Assembly: GCA_002293455.1 (NCBI GenBank)
Contig: DBDH01000047.1
Location: forward strand, 1-44,980
Direction of reading: 5' to 3'
DNA: 44,980 bases
Source: Treponema sp. UBA937
GTDB lineage: Bacteria; Spirochaetota; Spirochaetia; Treponematales; Breznakiellaceae
In this document: positions 15,137-23,336 of the stretch, piece after piece
Position numbering within the stretch: the first letter of the stretch is position 1
Layout: each line of letters opens with the position of its first letter
Notes under the pieces: generated by a model
Told to the model about the DNA's origin: nothing
Database searches by the model: none
What the model saw: the letters and a program-made list of their open reading frames with translations, nothing else
Made by a program: the position numbers and the translations under genes

Positions 15137-15562
15137 TTATTTTTTACTTGAGTCTATTGCGGCACTTACCAATTCTGCAATGATATTCCGTGCTGCAACG
15201 TGAATAGCGACATTTTGGGATGATGGATTTTTCCAGAGCTTTGCGTTTTCCCACTACGCGTCATTTTTGTCAATATCTTGAGGAATCGCTTGAGAGTCAA
15301 TAATCGCCCCATACGCTTCGGGAACTCCTTCTTCTTTGTTCTTTTTGAACAATGCTTTTCCTATGACTTTTATATTATCACCGAAATTTTGGCGCAGATT
15401 GAAGTCGTATTGGGAAAAAAACATTGACTTGATAAAAGACTCTTTTTTCATGCCCAGATGAAGAAATACAATATCAGCTTTTCCATCATACCTATAACTG
15501 GGATTACTCAAAACATCTTTGCGAGAAGGGGCTGTATAGGCATCCAACTGTTCAATAGCCAT
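15137..15562 (-). pseudogene. Unrecognised gene interrupted by an in-frame TAG
   Basis: The frame starts at ATG 15562 (AAGGAG 6 nt upstream) and reads MAIEQLDAYTAPSRKD... to DIDKNDA, where TAG (15254-15256) stops it after 102 codons. The same frame continues as WENAKLWKNPSSQNVAIHV... to AIDSSKK and TAA at 15137, another 38 residues of normal-looking protein. It is therefore either a fresh nonsense mutation or a readthrough site. No signal peptide or membrane segment is seen. The lipoprotein remnant follows 10 bp downstream, suggesting a former two-gene unit. I do not recognise the family. Confidence 0.65.
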
Positions 15563-15628
15563 ATACATCTCCTTTTGCGGTTTTCCCGCTATTTGCTATC
15601 CGCTTTGCAGACAGCTCGATATAGATAA

Positions 15629-15647
15629 GCGCCCCGAAACGAGGCGC
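15629..15647 (-). terminator. Weak hairpin after the membrane-protein gene
   Basis: GCGCC/GGCGC with two further pairs past a mismatch, loop AAA. It lies 17 nt after the stop of the membrane-protein gene. No clear T-run follows. Confidence 0.35.
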
Positions 15648-15663
15648 CTATTAAATGAAAAAT

Positions 15664-16704
15664 CTATTTCTTCACCGTAACATTGGTAAACCTTATAGAG
15701 TCGGCGGTAGGAAGATATACAGGAATTTGTGATACATCTATCCCTCTTTCCGCTGCGTTCGCGGTTACTTCCGCTGCAACATCTTCCGGTGCTTCCGATA
15801 TATCTACTCTTCGTAATTCAGTCAATGTAAAAGAAGTATCTTTCATTTCCGGGGGGAATTCAATTCGAACTCCAATCCATTCATCTTTTCTGTTTCGTAC
15901 CGAACTAACACTGCCGCTGCCAGGAAGGAGTGAATAAGTTCCAGACGGAGCTGTTATCTGAAAATGGAACCCGCCGCCATTGTAAAATCCGCGATTGAAG
16001 ATTTGTGCGTCTTCTATAGCATCCATTGTTATAGCATCTTTTTCAGTTTCCGTTATGAAAATAATAGTCGCATCGCTTCTGTAGCGAATTTCAGTTATTT
16101 CCAGCGGAATACCATTATCCGCCATAACATCCATCTTAACTATTTCAGCTTCTCTGTTGAGTTTTCTTTCTGGTGCTCCGCTCCTAAAATTATTAATACT
16201 GCCAGGAATTATTATACCGAGAAAAATAACGGCAATACCGATTATCACAATGAAAAATCCGCTTTGAAGAAATGCCGGTTTTTCTTTGGCCATCAAAAAA
16301 TATATCGTGTATTTTATGATAAGGAACGTGAGTTTAACAGGAACCAAAATGACGCCTAATGTCAGAGCAAAAGCCCAATAAATAATATTACTGACAAGCG
16401 AGGTCATTCCCGCATCTGATGATTTACTGCCGTCGCTATAGGTTGTAACAATCTCGTAATCCTGCCAGAAAAAAAATCCTTTTAAATTTCCCTCTCTGAT
16501 GGATTTCGTAAAGATAAAAACTCCGCCGATGCCGAAAAGTGCCGTCCACCATCCTGATTGAAAATGTGGAGCAGTCAAAGCAAAGAAAATCAGCGTCCAT
16601 CCAATGCCGCTCCAAATTAAAATATCGAGCAATTCAACACGTATTTTCTCTAATACTGCTTGAATCTTTTCTTCTTTAGTCAAGATTACCTCTTGATCAC
16701 TCAT
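15664..16704 (-). CDS. Unknown multi-pass membrane protein with soluble C-terminal domain
   Basis: 346 residues from the ATG at 16704, which has AAGGAG 7 nt upstream; a longer frame exists but lacks this. Hydrophobic segments lie near residues 30-50, 55-75, 110-135 (plus a continuing stretch) and 170-195. Residues ~205-346 form a polar domain rich in beta pattern (ITEIRYRSDATIIFIT; IGVRIEFPPEMKD; FTLTELRRVDIS) that would lie outside the membrane. I do not recognise a family. It sits upstream of the TAG-interrupted gene on the same strand and may share its transcript. Confidence 0.7.
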   Translation of the reverse strand: MSDQEVILTKEEKIQAVLEKIRVELLDILIWSGIGWTLIFFALTAPHFQSGWWTALFGIGGVFIFTKSIREGNLKGFFFWQDYEIVTTYSDGSKSSDAGMTSLVSNIIYWAFALTLGVILVPVKLTFLIIKYTIYFLMAKEKPAFLQSGFFIVIIGIAVIFLGIIIPGSINNFRSGAPERKLNREAEIVKMDVMADNGIPLEITEIRYRSDATIIFITETEKDAITMDAIEDAQIFNRGFYNGGGFHFQITAPSGTYSLLPGSGSVSSVRNRKDEWIGVRIEFPPEMKDTSFTLTELRRVDISEAPEDVAAEVTANAAERGIDVSQIPVYLPTADSIRFTNVTVKK

Positions 16705-16865
16705 AAAAATCTCCTTCCGCGATTTTCCGCATAAAAAATTGAACCTCATCATCAGAGGTTATTGCCCTGTGTATCAATCTATTTGTTCATGTTACAATCT
16801 TACTCCCGGAATAGTTTTACAGAAACAGACAGATGTTGCGTAGTGCCATAAATTTGTTGCACCTT

Positions 16866-16920
16866 GAGCTTCTTGCAAAAACCGCGAACCTACGGTTCGG
16901 GTTAGTTTTGCAAGAGCCTC
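16866..16920. mobile_element. Family A mini-element, 55-bp single-hairpin copy
   Basis: Flanked by a perfect duplication CCTT (16862-16865 and 16921-16924). Ends GAGCTTCTTGCAAAA and TTTTGCAAGAGCCTC are inverted repeats, and an inner GAACC/GGTTC stem completes one long hairpin. It corresponds to the left half of the longer copies, so a single hairpin seems to have been enough to transpose. Confidence 0.85.
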
Positions 16921-16942
16921 CCTTTTGTGAAAAATCTGTGCA

Positions 16943-16982
16943 GGGATGAAAGTCCCACTCCTAGGCATAGAACTTTCATCCC
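16943..16982. repeat. 11-bp inverted repeat with 18-nt loop
   Basis: GGGATGAAAGT and ACTTTCATCCC are perfect inverted copies. The hairpin lies between the mini-element and the 17043 palindrome in a 467-bp gene-free stretch. Confidence 0.6.
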
Positions 16983-17042
16983 TTGAGTTTTTAAATTTGT
17001 ACTGTACAACAATAAGAATGATACTACGAAAATTTGATTTGT

Positions 17043-17065
17043 CTACCTGTAAAATTTACAGGTAG
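17043..17065. promoter_or_regulatory. Perfect 23-bp palindrome, candidate operator
   Basis: CTACCTGTAAA and TTTACAGGTAG flank one central A. No T-run follows, so a protein-binding site is more likely than a terminator. The nearest downstream gene is the minus-strand membrane protein starting at 16704. Confidence 0.45.
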
Positions 17066-17135
17066 CATGATTTCAGGAGTTTTTACTGGGGTTGAGTATT
17101 TGACTGGCAATTCTGTGCGGATAACGCGGGATAAA

Positions 17136-17167
17136 CTCTTTCCCCGCGAAAAACCGCGGGGAAAGAG
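17136..17167 (-). terminator. Terminator of the nfeD-floA operon
   Basis: CTCTTTCCCCGCG/CGCGGGGAAAGAG is a perfect 13-bp stem with a 6-nt loop, 5 bp after the stop of the last gene of the operon. TTTAT follows on the minus strand. Confidence 0.85.
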
Positions 17168-17171
17168 CTCG

Positions 17172-17693
17172 TTAATCTAATCCTTTTGGTGATCCAAAAA
17201 TCTCAGAAAAAATAAAGGCTTGTTGAAGCGGAGGAAGGTACGCGAGATTTTCAGGGAATGATTTTTTCTCAACACGGGTACCGGCGGCCGGCAAAAGCGC
17301 TTCTGCCGCATCTGTCGGCTGATATGTTTCAGGTATCAAAGAAGACCGGCTATCCGCAAGGGCTTTTGCTTTCTGCTTTTCACGCAATTTTTGCATCAGT
17401 TTTGCCTGCCGTTCTTGCTGATCCGAAGCATGACCGAGGTATGCGGCATCATCCGCATCATTATAAAACGGAACTTCCGCGGGTAAGGACTGGGAAGGGT
17501 TCTCGGCGGGAGCATCTAACTCGGCCCGCATCTTTTCGAGGTATTCCTGCAGCTGGGACTTCCGCTCAGTCCGTCCGGATGAAGATGATTCAGACTGCTT
17601 CTTTTTCTTTCCTACATTAGAAACAACAACCCGAAGAATGATAATCCCTACAAGCCACCAGTAACGCAGCAGCAGATCGAAAATATCATCCAT
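17172..17693 (-). CDS. Membrane-anchored protein of unknown function, third gene of the nfeD-floA operon
   Basis: 173 residues with one N-terminal membrane helix (LLLRYWWLVGIIILRVVV). Basic residues (GKKKK) follow, so the rest should be cytoplasmic. Residues ~40-125 are charged and helical (LQEYLEKMRAELDA; QERQAKLMQKLREKQKAKAL), and the C-terminus ends in PPLQQAFIFSEIFGSPKGLD. Its ATG overlaps the floA stop by one base (TAATG), so it is translationally coupled. A partner in the flotillin/NfeD membrane-domain system is the natural inference. No family is recognised. Confidence 0.7.
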   Translation of the reverse strand: MDDIFDLLLRYWWLVGIIILRVVVSNVGKKKKQSESSSSGRTERKSQLQEYLEKMRAELDAPAENPSQSLPAEVPFYNDADDAAYLGHASDQQERQAKLMQKLREKQKAKALADSRSSLIPETYQPTDAAEALLPAAGTRVEKKSFPENLAYLPPLQQAFIFSEIFGSPKGLD

Positions 17694-18679
17694 TATTTTT
17701 TATCACCCGCGCCGATGGAATTTCTCATGTCCGTATCGGCCTGCATGTTTTTGAGACGGTAATAGTCCATGATGCCCAGGTTGCCTTTCCTGAAGGCTTC
17801 GGCAATCGCGAGCGGAATTTCCGATTCGGCAAGCACAACTTTCGCGCGGTTTTCCTGAACGAGCGCAAGCATTTCCTGTTCCTGCGCTTGAGCGGCGGCG
17901 CGGCGTTTTTCCGCTTCGGCCTGGAAACGGCGTTTGTCGGCTTCTGCCTGATCAGCCTGGAGTTTCGCGCCTACGTTGGCGCCTACATCGATGTCCGCAA
18001 TATCAATAGAAAGGATTTCAAACGCGGTTCCCGCGTCAAGACCTTTTTCCAACACGCGCTTGGAAATTTGATCGGGATTTTCCATAACCGATTTATACGA
18101 TTCGGACGAGCCGATGGTTGTAACGATGCCTTCGCCGACCCTGGCGATAATGGTTTCCTCCATCGCGCCGCCGACCAGTCGTTCAATGTTTGCGCGGACA
18201 GTAACTCTCGCCTTGACCTGTAACTGAATACCGTCCTTTGCAACAGCATCGATAGTAAGTTTCCCCTTGGAAGGATCGGGGCAGTCGATGACTTTGGGGT
18301 TAACGCTGGTTCTTACCGCGTCCAGCACATCGCGGCCGGCAAGATCAATGGCGGCGGCTCTTTGGAAAGGCAGCGGAATATTCGCCTTGTTTGCGGCAAC
18401 CAAAGCGCGCGCGACTTTCATTACATCGCCGCGGGCAAGAAAGTGCGTTTCAAGCATATCGGAATTAACATCGATCCCGGCCTTGGTAAGCATGATTCTG
18501 GAATCAACAATGATTCCGGCATTTACATGACGAAGCCACATCCCAATCAATTTGCCCATGCCGACATAAGCGCCTGAAAGAAGCGCCCGGAACCACAAAC
18601 CGAAAAACCTGAAAAACAAGAAAATAAAACCCAGGGCAACAAAACCCACAATGATAAGCAGAATAATGTTCATATTCAT
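17693..18679 (-). CDS. floA: Flotillin-like protein FloA
   Basis: Scaffold protein of functional membrane microdomains. An N-terminal hydrophobic hairpin (residues ~3-25 and ~31-45) anchors it. The SPFH-like core follows (VDSRIMLTKAGIDVNSDMLETH; KVARALVAANKANIPLPF), then DIDVGANVGAKLQADQAEADKR and an Ala/Glu/Arg-rich coiled coil (RRAAAQAQEQEMLALVQENRAK). The end (GNLGIMDYYRLKNMQADTDMRNSIG) is typical of the FloA/YqfA group. I chose the ATG at 18679, with GAGGAG 5 nt upstream, over the GTG two codons earlier. It is preceded by nfeD, the classic partner arrangement. Confidence 0.95.
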   Translation of the reverse strand: MNMNIILLIIVGFVALGFIFLFFRFFGLWFRALLSGAYVGMGKLIGMWLRHVNAGIIVDSRIMLTKAGIDVNSDMLETHFLARGDVMKVARALVAANKANIPLPFQRAAAIDLAGRDVLDAVRTSVNPKVIDCPDPSKGKLTIDAVAKDGIQLQVKARVTVRANIERLVGGAMEETIIARVGEGIVTTIGSSESYKSVMENPDQISKRVLEKGLDAGTAFEILSIDIADIDVGANVGAKLQADQAEADKRRFQAEAEKRRAAAQAQEQEMLALVQENRAKVVLAESEIPLAIAEAFRKGNLGIMDYYRLKNMQADTDMRNSIGAGDKK

Positions 18680-18708
18680 ATACACTCCTCAATATATTTT
18701 ACCGCAGT

Positions 18709-20232
18709 CTATGACCGCACAAGAATCCTATTCCCGCGGACGCGGATAACCGTAACCGGCTTTCCCTGTTCGATAAACTCGCCGTCCGATTCCACGCTGT
18801 AAATATTTCCTTCGATAAGGGCTTTTCCCGACGGCCGAAGCGTTGTTTCAGCGGTCCCGGACTTTCCAAGCAGCAGCTGGAAATTATTATCATCTTCAAT
18901 TTCAACAGGAGGAACAGCAGTCCCGGCGGTATCGGGATCGGGACCGCCCGCGGTTCCGGTAATCGCCGTCTTCAAAGTCAAGGGATCGAAAATCCTGATT
19001 TTAGGACCGAGCAAAGCGATAAGCGCGATTCCCGCGATTGCCAAAATCATCCCAACCGAAACAACAAGCGCGTTCCTCCCCATGATTGCCCATTCCCATT
19101 CATAATTCGGGATGATAAAACTCTGCATGGAAAACAAAAGCGAAACGCCTATCAGAATAAGACCGGAAATCCCGGCAACGCCGAATCCCGGCAGGATAAA
19201 TATCTCGACAGCCAAAAGAACAATCCCGATGAGAAACAGAACCATCTCAAAGGAGCCGACATTTCCGAGCATCGCGTTGCTTCCGAACACAACAGCGAAA
19301 GCGATAATCGCCGCGACTCCGGGAATACCGAACCCGGGAGTATTAATTTCGAGGAAAATCATGATGATGCCGATGATGATTAAAATCGTCTGCACCGCTC
19401 CGGATGTTAAAAAGGAAACGAGCGCGTCCGCAAAACTCAGGGAACTTTCTTCCAATACGGCAGACGCGCCAATCTGTTCGATCAGCGTATTCCTGTTATT
19501 AATAACGCCTTTGGAAAGACCGTAGCGGTACGCTTCACCCGCGGTAAGCGACAGGAGTTTCCCCGAAGGAGAAATAATCTTTACGCGTTCCACAACAGAA
19601 TCGGCTTCTTTTTCAAGGCGTTCCATGTCCGTCAAGGTCACCGCCCGGGTTCCGTTGTTAATCGTAATTTCCCAAAGTTCAACATCCTGGTCAACCATAG
19701 CAAGCGCGATTCCCTCAGGGTGTCCGTTTTTTTCCGCAATCGCCGCCATTTGGGTACGTACCGCGGATACGGTTTTCTCATCTGTGGGAACAGTCCCGCC
19801 GGGACTCACCTGCACCGGAGCCGCCGCGCCCATGGAGGTGCCGCTCGCCATATAAATATCTTCACAGGATAACGCAATCAACGCTCCGGCGGACCAGCTT
19901 ACCCCCATCGATTCATCGCTGTTGGCGACCCACGCAACGGTCCGGGCTTCCGTAATTGACATAATCATTGATGTAATTTGCAACGCAGAATCCACCCGCC
20001 CGCCGAATGTATCAATTTCAAAAATGATAAAATCAGCCCCGTGCGAAACCGCCTTATTGATCTCCCGCCGGACAAACACCGAAAGTGACGGTTCAATATC
20101 ACCCTTAATCGGAATAATCCACGCGCCGCCTTCGGAACTATTTTCCACCGCCTGCGCCGAAACCGCCGGCAAAATAAAACCCGCGAACAAAATGAAAAAT
20201 AACACCCATTTTGTGTTCATGCATCGATTCAT
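18709..20232 (-). CDS. nfeD: Long-form NfeD membrane serine protease
   Basis: A 507-residue protein in family order. A signal peptide (residues ~8-28, cut near VSAQA) comes first. A ClpP-class protease domain with FEIDTFGGRVDSA near residue 71 follows. Ser114 in SWSAGALIA is the likely nucleophile and Lys153 in DEKTVSA the likely general base. Four to five membrane segments lie at ~285-405, and a C-terminal OB-fold NfeD domain at ~450-507 (GKALIEGNIYSVESDGEFIEQG). NfeD proteases are thought to act with flotillin-type proteins at the membrane. No Shine-Dalgarno is evident, and a -10-like TACAAT lies 6 nt before the ATG. Confidence 0.92.
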   Translation of the reverse strand: MNRCMNTKWVLFFILFAGFILPAVSAQAVENSSEGGAWIIPIKGDIEPSLSVFVRREINKAVSHGADFIIFEIDTFGGRVDSALQITSMIMSITEARTVAWVANSDESMGVSWSAGALIALSCEDIYMASGTSMGAAAPVQVSPGGTVPTDEKTVSAVRTQMAAIAEKNGHPEGIALAMVDQDVELWEITINNGTRAVTLTDMERLEKEADSVVERVKIISPSGKLLSLTAGEAYRYGLSKGVINNRNTLIEQIGASAVLEESSLSFADALVSFLTSGAVQTILIIIGIIMIFLEINTPGFGIPGVAAIIAFAVVFGSNAMLGNVGSFEMVLFLIGIVLLAVEIFILPGFGVAGISGLILIGVSLLFSMQSFIIPNYEWEWAIMGRNALVVSVGMILAIAGIALIALLGPKIRIFDPLTLKTAITGTAGGPDPDTAGTAVPPVEIEDDNNFQLLLGKSGTAETTLRPSGKALIEGNIYSVESDGEFIEQGKPVTVIRVRGNRILVRS

Positions 20233-20284
20233 AGGTTTATTGTATCATATTTTTTCCCTGCGTCTATAGGGAGAGGCCGCATGT

Positions 20285-20953
20285 TTACGCGTTTCCAATA
20301 TCAAAGAGTGAACGATCTATGCCTTCCTTGGCGAACCCTTGCAGAACAATGCGGAATGTATTTGTTATTTCTTCAAGAATAGAGGAAAATTTTCGGGACT
20401 CGGCAGGTATACGGCTGGCAATGTACATGGAATTGGAAAACATTGAAAGCACGAGCCGGGTTGCCATGGCGGAATCCAGGCCGGGGTCAAAAATTCCTTC
20501 GTCTTTGCACTGGTCGATAATTGCTTTCAGTGTGTCAAGAATGGCGCTTACTTGTTCTGTATTGCTTTCGCTTTCCAAAAGAACAAAAGGCTGACCGGGG
20601 TTCAAAAAACTACGCACTTCAAAAATGATGAGCATTTCGTTAGAATGACCAAATAGTTTTACGTAACCGCGCCAAAAGCATTTCAGGGCATTAATACCGG
20701 TTAAGCCGTTTTCCGCAATGGACTTAAAATGTTCCAGAAAAGTCCTCGCGGATTCTTCGCATATTTCGTTGAGCAAAACTTCTTTGCCCGAAAAGTAAAG
20801 ATATATTGTAGCCTTTGAAAGCTCCGCTCGCTGAGCAACGTCCTCCATGGTGAGCCGTTCCACCCCTTTTTGAAGGATCAATTCTTTCGCGCGTTCAAGG
20901 ATGGCCCTGCGGCGCGCGTTTTTTTCCCGTTCCCGTCGTTCACTAATTCCCAT
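20285..20953 (-). CDS. TetR family transcriptional regulator
   Basis: 222 residues from the ATG at 20953, with AGGA 7 nt upstream; a GTG eight codons earlier lacks a site. The TetR helix-turn-helix lies near residues 15-60 (RRAILERAKELILQKGVERLTMEDVAQRAELSKATIYLYF). The all-helical C-terminal part binds an unknown ligand. It is divergent from tig, with a striking AGTACT-rich palindrome (21137-21180) between them that may be its operator. No transporter or enzyme gene is next to it on the same strand, so the target is unclear. Confidence 0.9.
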   Translation of the reverse strand: MGISERREREKNARRRAILERAKELILQKGVERLTMEDVAQRAELSKATIYLYFSGKEVLLNEICEESARTFLEHFKSIAENGLTGINALKCFWRGYVKLFGHSNEMLIIFEVRSFLNPGQPFVLLESESNTEQVSAILDTLKAIIDQCKDEGIFDPGLDSAMATRLVLSMFSNSMYIASRIPAESRKFSSILEEITNTFRIVLQGFAKEGIDRSLFDIGNA

Positions 20954-21136
20954 ACCAAATCCTGCTGACTTTTTCACACAGTATAAGGAATATACGGCGG
21001 GATGCCAAGTGTTTTGGTCACATTTTAGACAATTTGTTAAAATAATCTAAAAATTAAGCTGGGATGTTTCTGTCACCTCTGTGTAACCGTTTGCTTTTCA
21101 TAAAATCCTCCTCGTAGGGCAGGAAAATTGAAAAAA

Positions 21137-21180
21137 AAATAGTACTGAGTAGTACTAATGAGTACTACTCAGTACTATTT
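21137..21180. promoter_or_regulatory. Perfect 44-bp inverted repeat of AGTACT units, candidate TetR operator
   Basis: Two 20-bp arms are separated by AATG. Each arm contains AGTACT twice with a 4-bp spacer (GAGT or ACTC), so the site has nested dyads. It lies between the divergent tetR and tig genes. A run of nine A on the left also makes it look like a minus-strand terminator, but no gene would need one there. Confidence 0.6.
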
Positions 21181-21253
21181 GCGGATAAAACAATATATTA
21201 TTCTTTCAATATCTAGGCTTTACGCCGAATTTATGGTATATTAAGAATAATCG

Positions 21254-21274
21254 GAGGAAATTGCAAAACTTCGG
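21254..21274. mobile_element. Family A end relic in the tig leader
   Basis: GAGGAAATTGCAAAACTTCG matches the element end at 44959 at 19 of 20 positions. It continues into a small AAAAC-TTCG-GTTTT hairpin. No second end is visible. Confidence 0.5.
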
Positions 21275-21302
21275 TTTTACATCCATAACAAAGAGGAAAA
21301 TT

Positions 21303-22673
21303 GTGGTCCAATCCAAAGAAGTTGTCAAACTTGAAAATTCAGCCGTAAAATTAACCGTCACTGTCGGGAAGGATGATGTCCGTTCCGAATATAACGGTTT
21401 GATCGGCAAATACAGTAAAAGTATTCAAGTTCCCGGATTCAGAAAAGGGAAGGTTCCCGTAGAAGTAATGGAACGGAAATTCGGGGATGCTCTCAAAGAA
21501 GAAACCATGGCAAAGGTTGTTGACCATGCAATTCAGGAATTATTTGAAGATGAATCTTTTGCCAGGGAAAACAAACCCCTGCCTTACGCAAGTCCCCAGA
21601 TGGATGAAGAAGATCCAAAAATCGATCTTGATAATGATTTCACCTTTTCTGTAACGTATGACGTTCTTCCGGAAGTTGCGGTTGGCGAGTGGAAAGGTAT
21701 CGAGATTGAAATCCCGCAGGTATCTATCGAAAAAGCCGATATTGACCGCGAACTCGAAGAAATCCGCGACCGGAATTCCCTTATTTTGGATAAGGATGAA
21801 GGCGCCGCCGCCGAAAAGAATAATGTTGTTACCATCAATTATTGTGAATTGGACGATGAAGGAGCGGTTGTTTCCGGTACGGAACGCCAGGACTTTGTGT
21901 TTACCCTTGGGACCGGCGAGAATCTCTACAAGCTGGATGATGAAATTATCGGGATGAAAAAAGGCGAAAGCAAGGATGTGACAAAACAATACCCCGATGA
22001 TTTTGACGATCCTGTGTTGGCGGGAAAAACGAAAAAACTCAGGGTCAGTCTTACCGCCCTCAAAGAAAAGAAGCTCCCCGATCTGGATGATGATCTTGCT
22101 CAGGATGTAAACGAAAAATTCAAGACGCTGGACGATTTAAAGAAAGATATAGAGGACCGGCTCTCGAAAAATCTTGAAAATCAGATTCGTAATGTGCAAA
22201 CTAACGCGATTCTGGAAAAAATCATGGAGAAAACGCCCATCGTCCTTCCTGAATCGATGGTCCGCATGGAACTTGAAGCCCGGATGCGGAATCTTTCCAG
22301 AAGATTCAATGTTCCCGAAGAACAATTGATGAAAATCTTCGGGGCCGGAGGAAAGGGACTGGAAGAGATTCAGAGCGAATGGCGTCCCGACGCGGAGAAA
22401 GCCCTGAAAAGCCGCCTTATCGTGGAAACGCTGATGGAAAATCTTAAACTGGAAGCCTCCGATGAAGAAGTCGAAAAAGAAATGCAGACAATGGCCGATG
22501 GTTCGGGAACTCCTATCGAGGAAGTTAAAAAATATTACGATAATGATAATATGAAAGAATACCTTAAGGAAGACATTAAGGAAAGAAAGCTCTTCGACAT
22601 GCTGATTGCCGAAAGTAACATCAAAAAGGGCGAAAAGAAGAATTATTTGGATGTAATCCAACAAAATGGTTAA
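21303..22673 (+). CDS. tig: Trigger factor, ribosome-bound chaperone and peptidyl-prolyl isomerase
   Basis: Binds nascent chains at the ribosome exit. The N-terminal ribosome-binding domain carries the signature PGFRKGKVP near residue 45. The middle PPIase domain spans ~155-245 (DFVFTLGTGENLYKLDDEIIGMKKGE) and the C-terminal helical cradle follows. The start is a GTG at 21303 with GAGG 6 nt upstream, giving ~456 residues that open VQSKEVVKLENSAVKL as expected for the family. A TTG frame from 21261 reads through a mobile-element relic and is less likely. It leads the tig-clpP-clpX-lon cluster. Confidence 0.94.
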   Translation: MVQSKEVVKLENSAVKLTVTVGKDDVRSEYNGLIGKYSKSIQVPGFRKGKVPVEVMERKFGDALKEETMAKVVDHAIQELFEDESFARENKPLPYASPQMDEEDPKIDLDNDFTFSVTYDVLPEVAVGEWKGIEIEIPQVSIEKADIDRELEEIRDRNSLILDKDEGAAAEKNNVVTINYCELDDEGAVVSGTERQDFVFTLGTGENLYKLDDEIIGMKKGESKDVTKQYPDDFDDPVLAGKTKKLRVSLTALKEKKLPDLDDDLAQDVNEKFKTLDDLKKDIEDRLSKNLENQIRNVQTNAILEKIMEKTPIVLPESMVRMELEARMRNLSRRFNVPEEQLMKIFGAGGKGLEEIQSEWRPDAEKALKSRLIVETLMENLKLEASDEEVEKEMQTMADGSGTPIEEVKKYYDNDNMKEYLKEDIKERKLFDMLIAESNIKKGEKKNYLDVIQQNG

Positions 22674-22721
22674 ATTATAAGGGACAATTGCGTACATTCA
22701 AATTTGCAGGAGTCTCAAAGG

Positions 22722-23336
22722 ATGAAGGAATTTATGAGTTATTATCCGCCCCGGGTTATCGAAAGGACCGGCATGGGGGAGCGCGAATACGATATTTATT
22801 CCCGTTTGTTGATGGACAGAATCGTTTTTCTGGACGGCGAAATCAATGATATATCGGCCGATTTGATTGTGGCCCAATTTCTGTTTTTGGACGGTCAGGA
22901 CAGCGAAAAAGATATTAATTTTTACATCAATTCGCCGGGAGGCTCCGTTACCGCCGGACTGGCCGTTTACGATACCATGCAATATGTGCGGAGTGATGTG
23001 CACACGATTTGTATTGGGCAGGCTGCCAGTATGGCGGCGCTTTTGATGACGGCGGGAAGTCCCGGAAAACGTTCGGTTCTTCCGTCTTCGCGGGTGATGA
23101 TTCATCAGCCTTGGGGCGGAGCGCAGGGACAGGCAAGGGATATTTCTATCCAGGCAAAAGAAATTGTCAGACTGAAAAAACTTACGATAGAATATTTTTC
23201 AAAGCATACGGGAAAAAGTCAGGAACAAATTGCTTCCGATATGGAACGTGACTTTTTTATGTCCGCCCAGGAAGCGGTAGAATACGGCGTGGCCGATCAG
23301 GTCTTTGTGAGGGAAAAACATGGCAAGACTTCGTAA
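22722..23336 (+). CDS. clpP: ATP-dependent Clp protease proteolytic subunit
   Basis: Serine peptidase that forms the double heptameric chamber fed by ClpX. The catalytic serine is in GQAASMAA and the histidine in MIHQPWGG. The Asp lies downstream in QARDIS. YINSPGGSV forms the oxyanion region. I chose the ATG at 22722 with GCAGGAG 9 nt upstream; an ATG at 22734 is also possible. It overlaps the start of clpX by 17 bp, so the two are co-expressed. Confidence 0.95.
   Translation: MKEFMSYYPPRVIERTGMGEREYDIYSRLLMDRIVFLDGEINDISADLIVAQFLFLDGQDSEKDINFYINSPGGSVTAGLAVYDTMQYVRSDVHTICIGQAASMAALLMTAGSPGKRSVLPSSRVMIHQPWGGAQGQARDISIQAKEIVRLKKLTIEYFSKHTGKSQEQIASDMERDFFMSAQEAVEYGVADQVFVREKHGKTS

Noticed and set aside
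14948..15151. Plus-strand frame of 67 codons
   Set aside because: It is the complement of the lipoprotein frame, which has a far better signal (lipobox and ribosome site).
15254..15256. TAG reassigned to an amino acid in this organism
   Set aside because: Other genes in the window end cleanly at TAG (for example the first lipoprotein gene at 36728), so a general reassignment is not supported.
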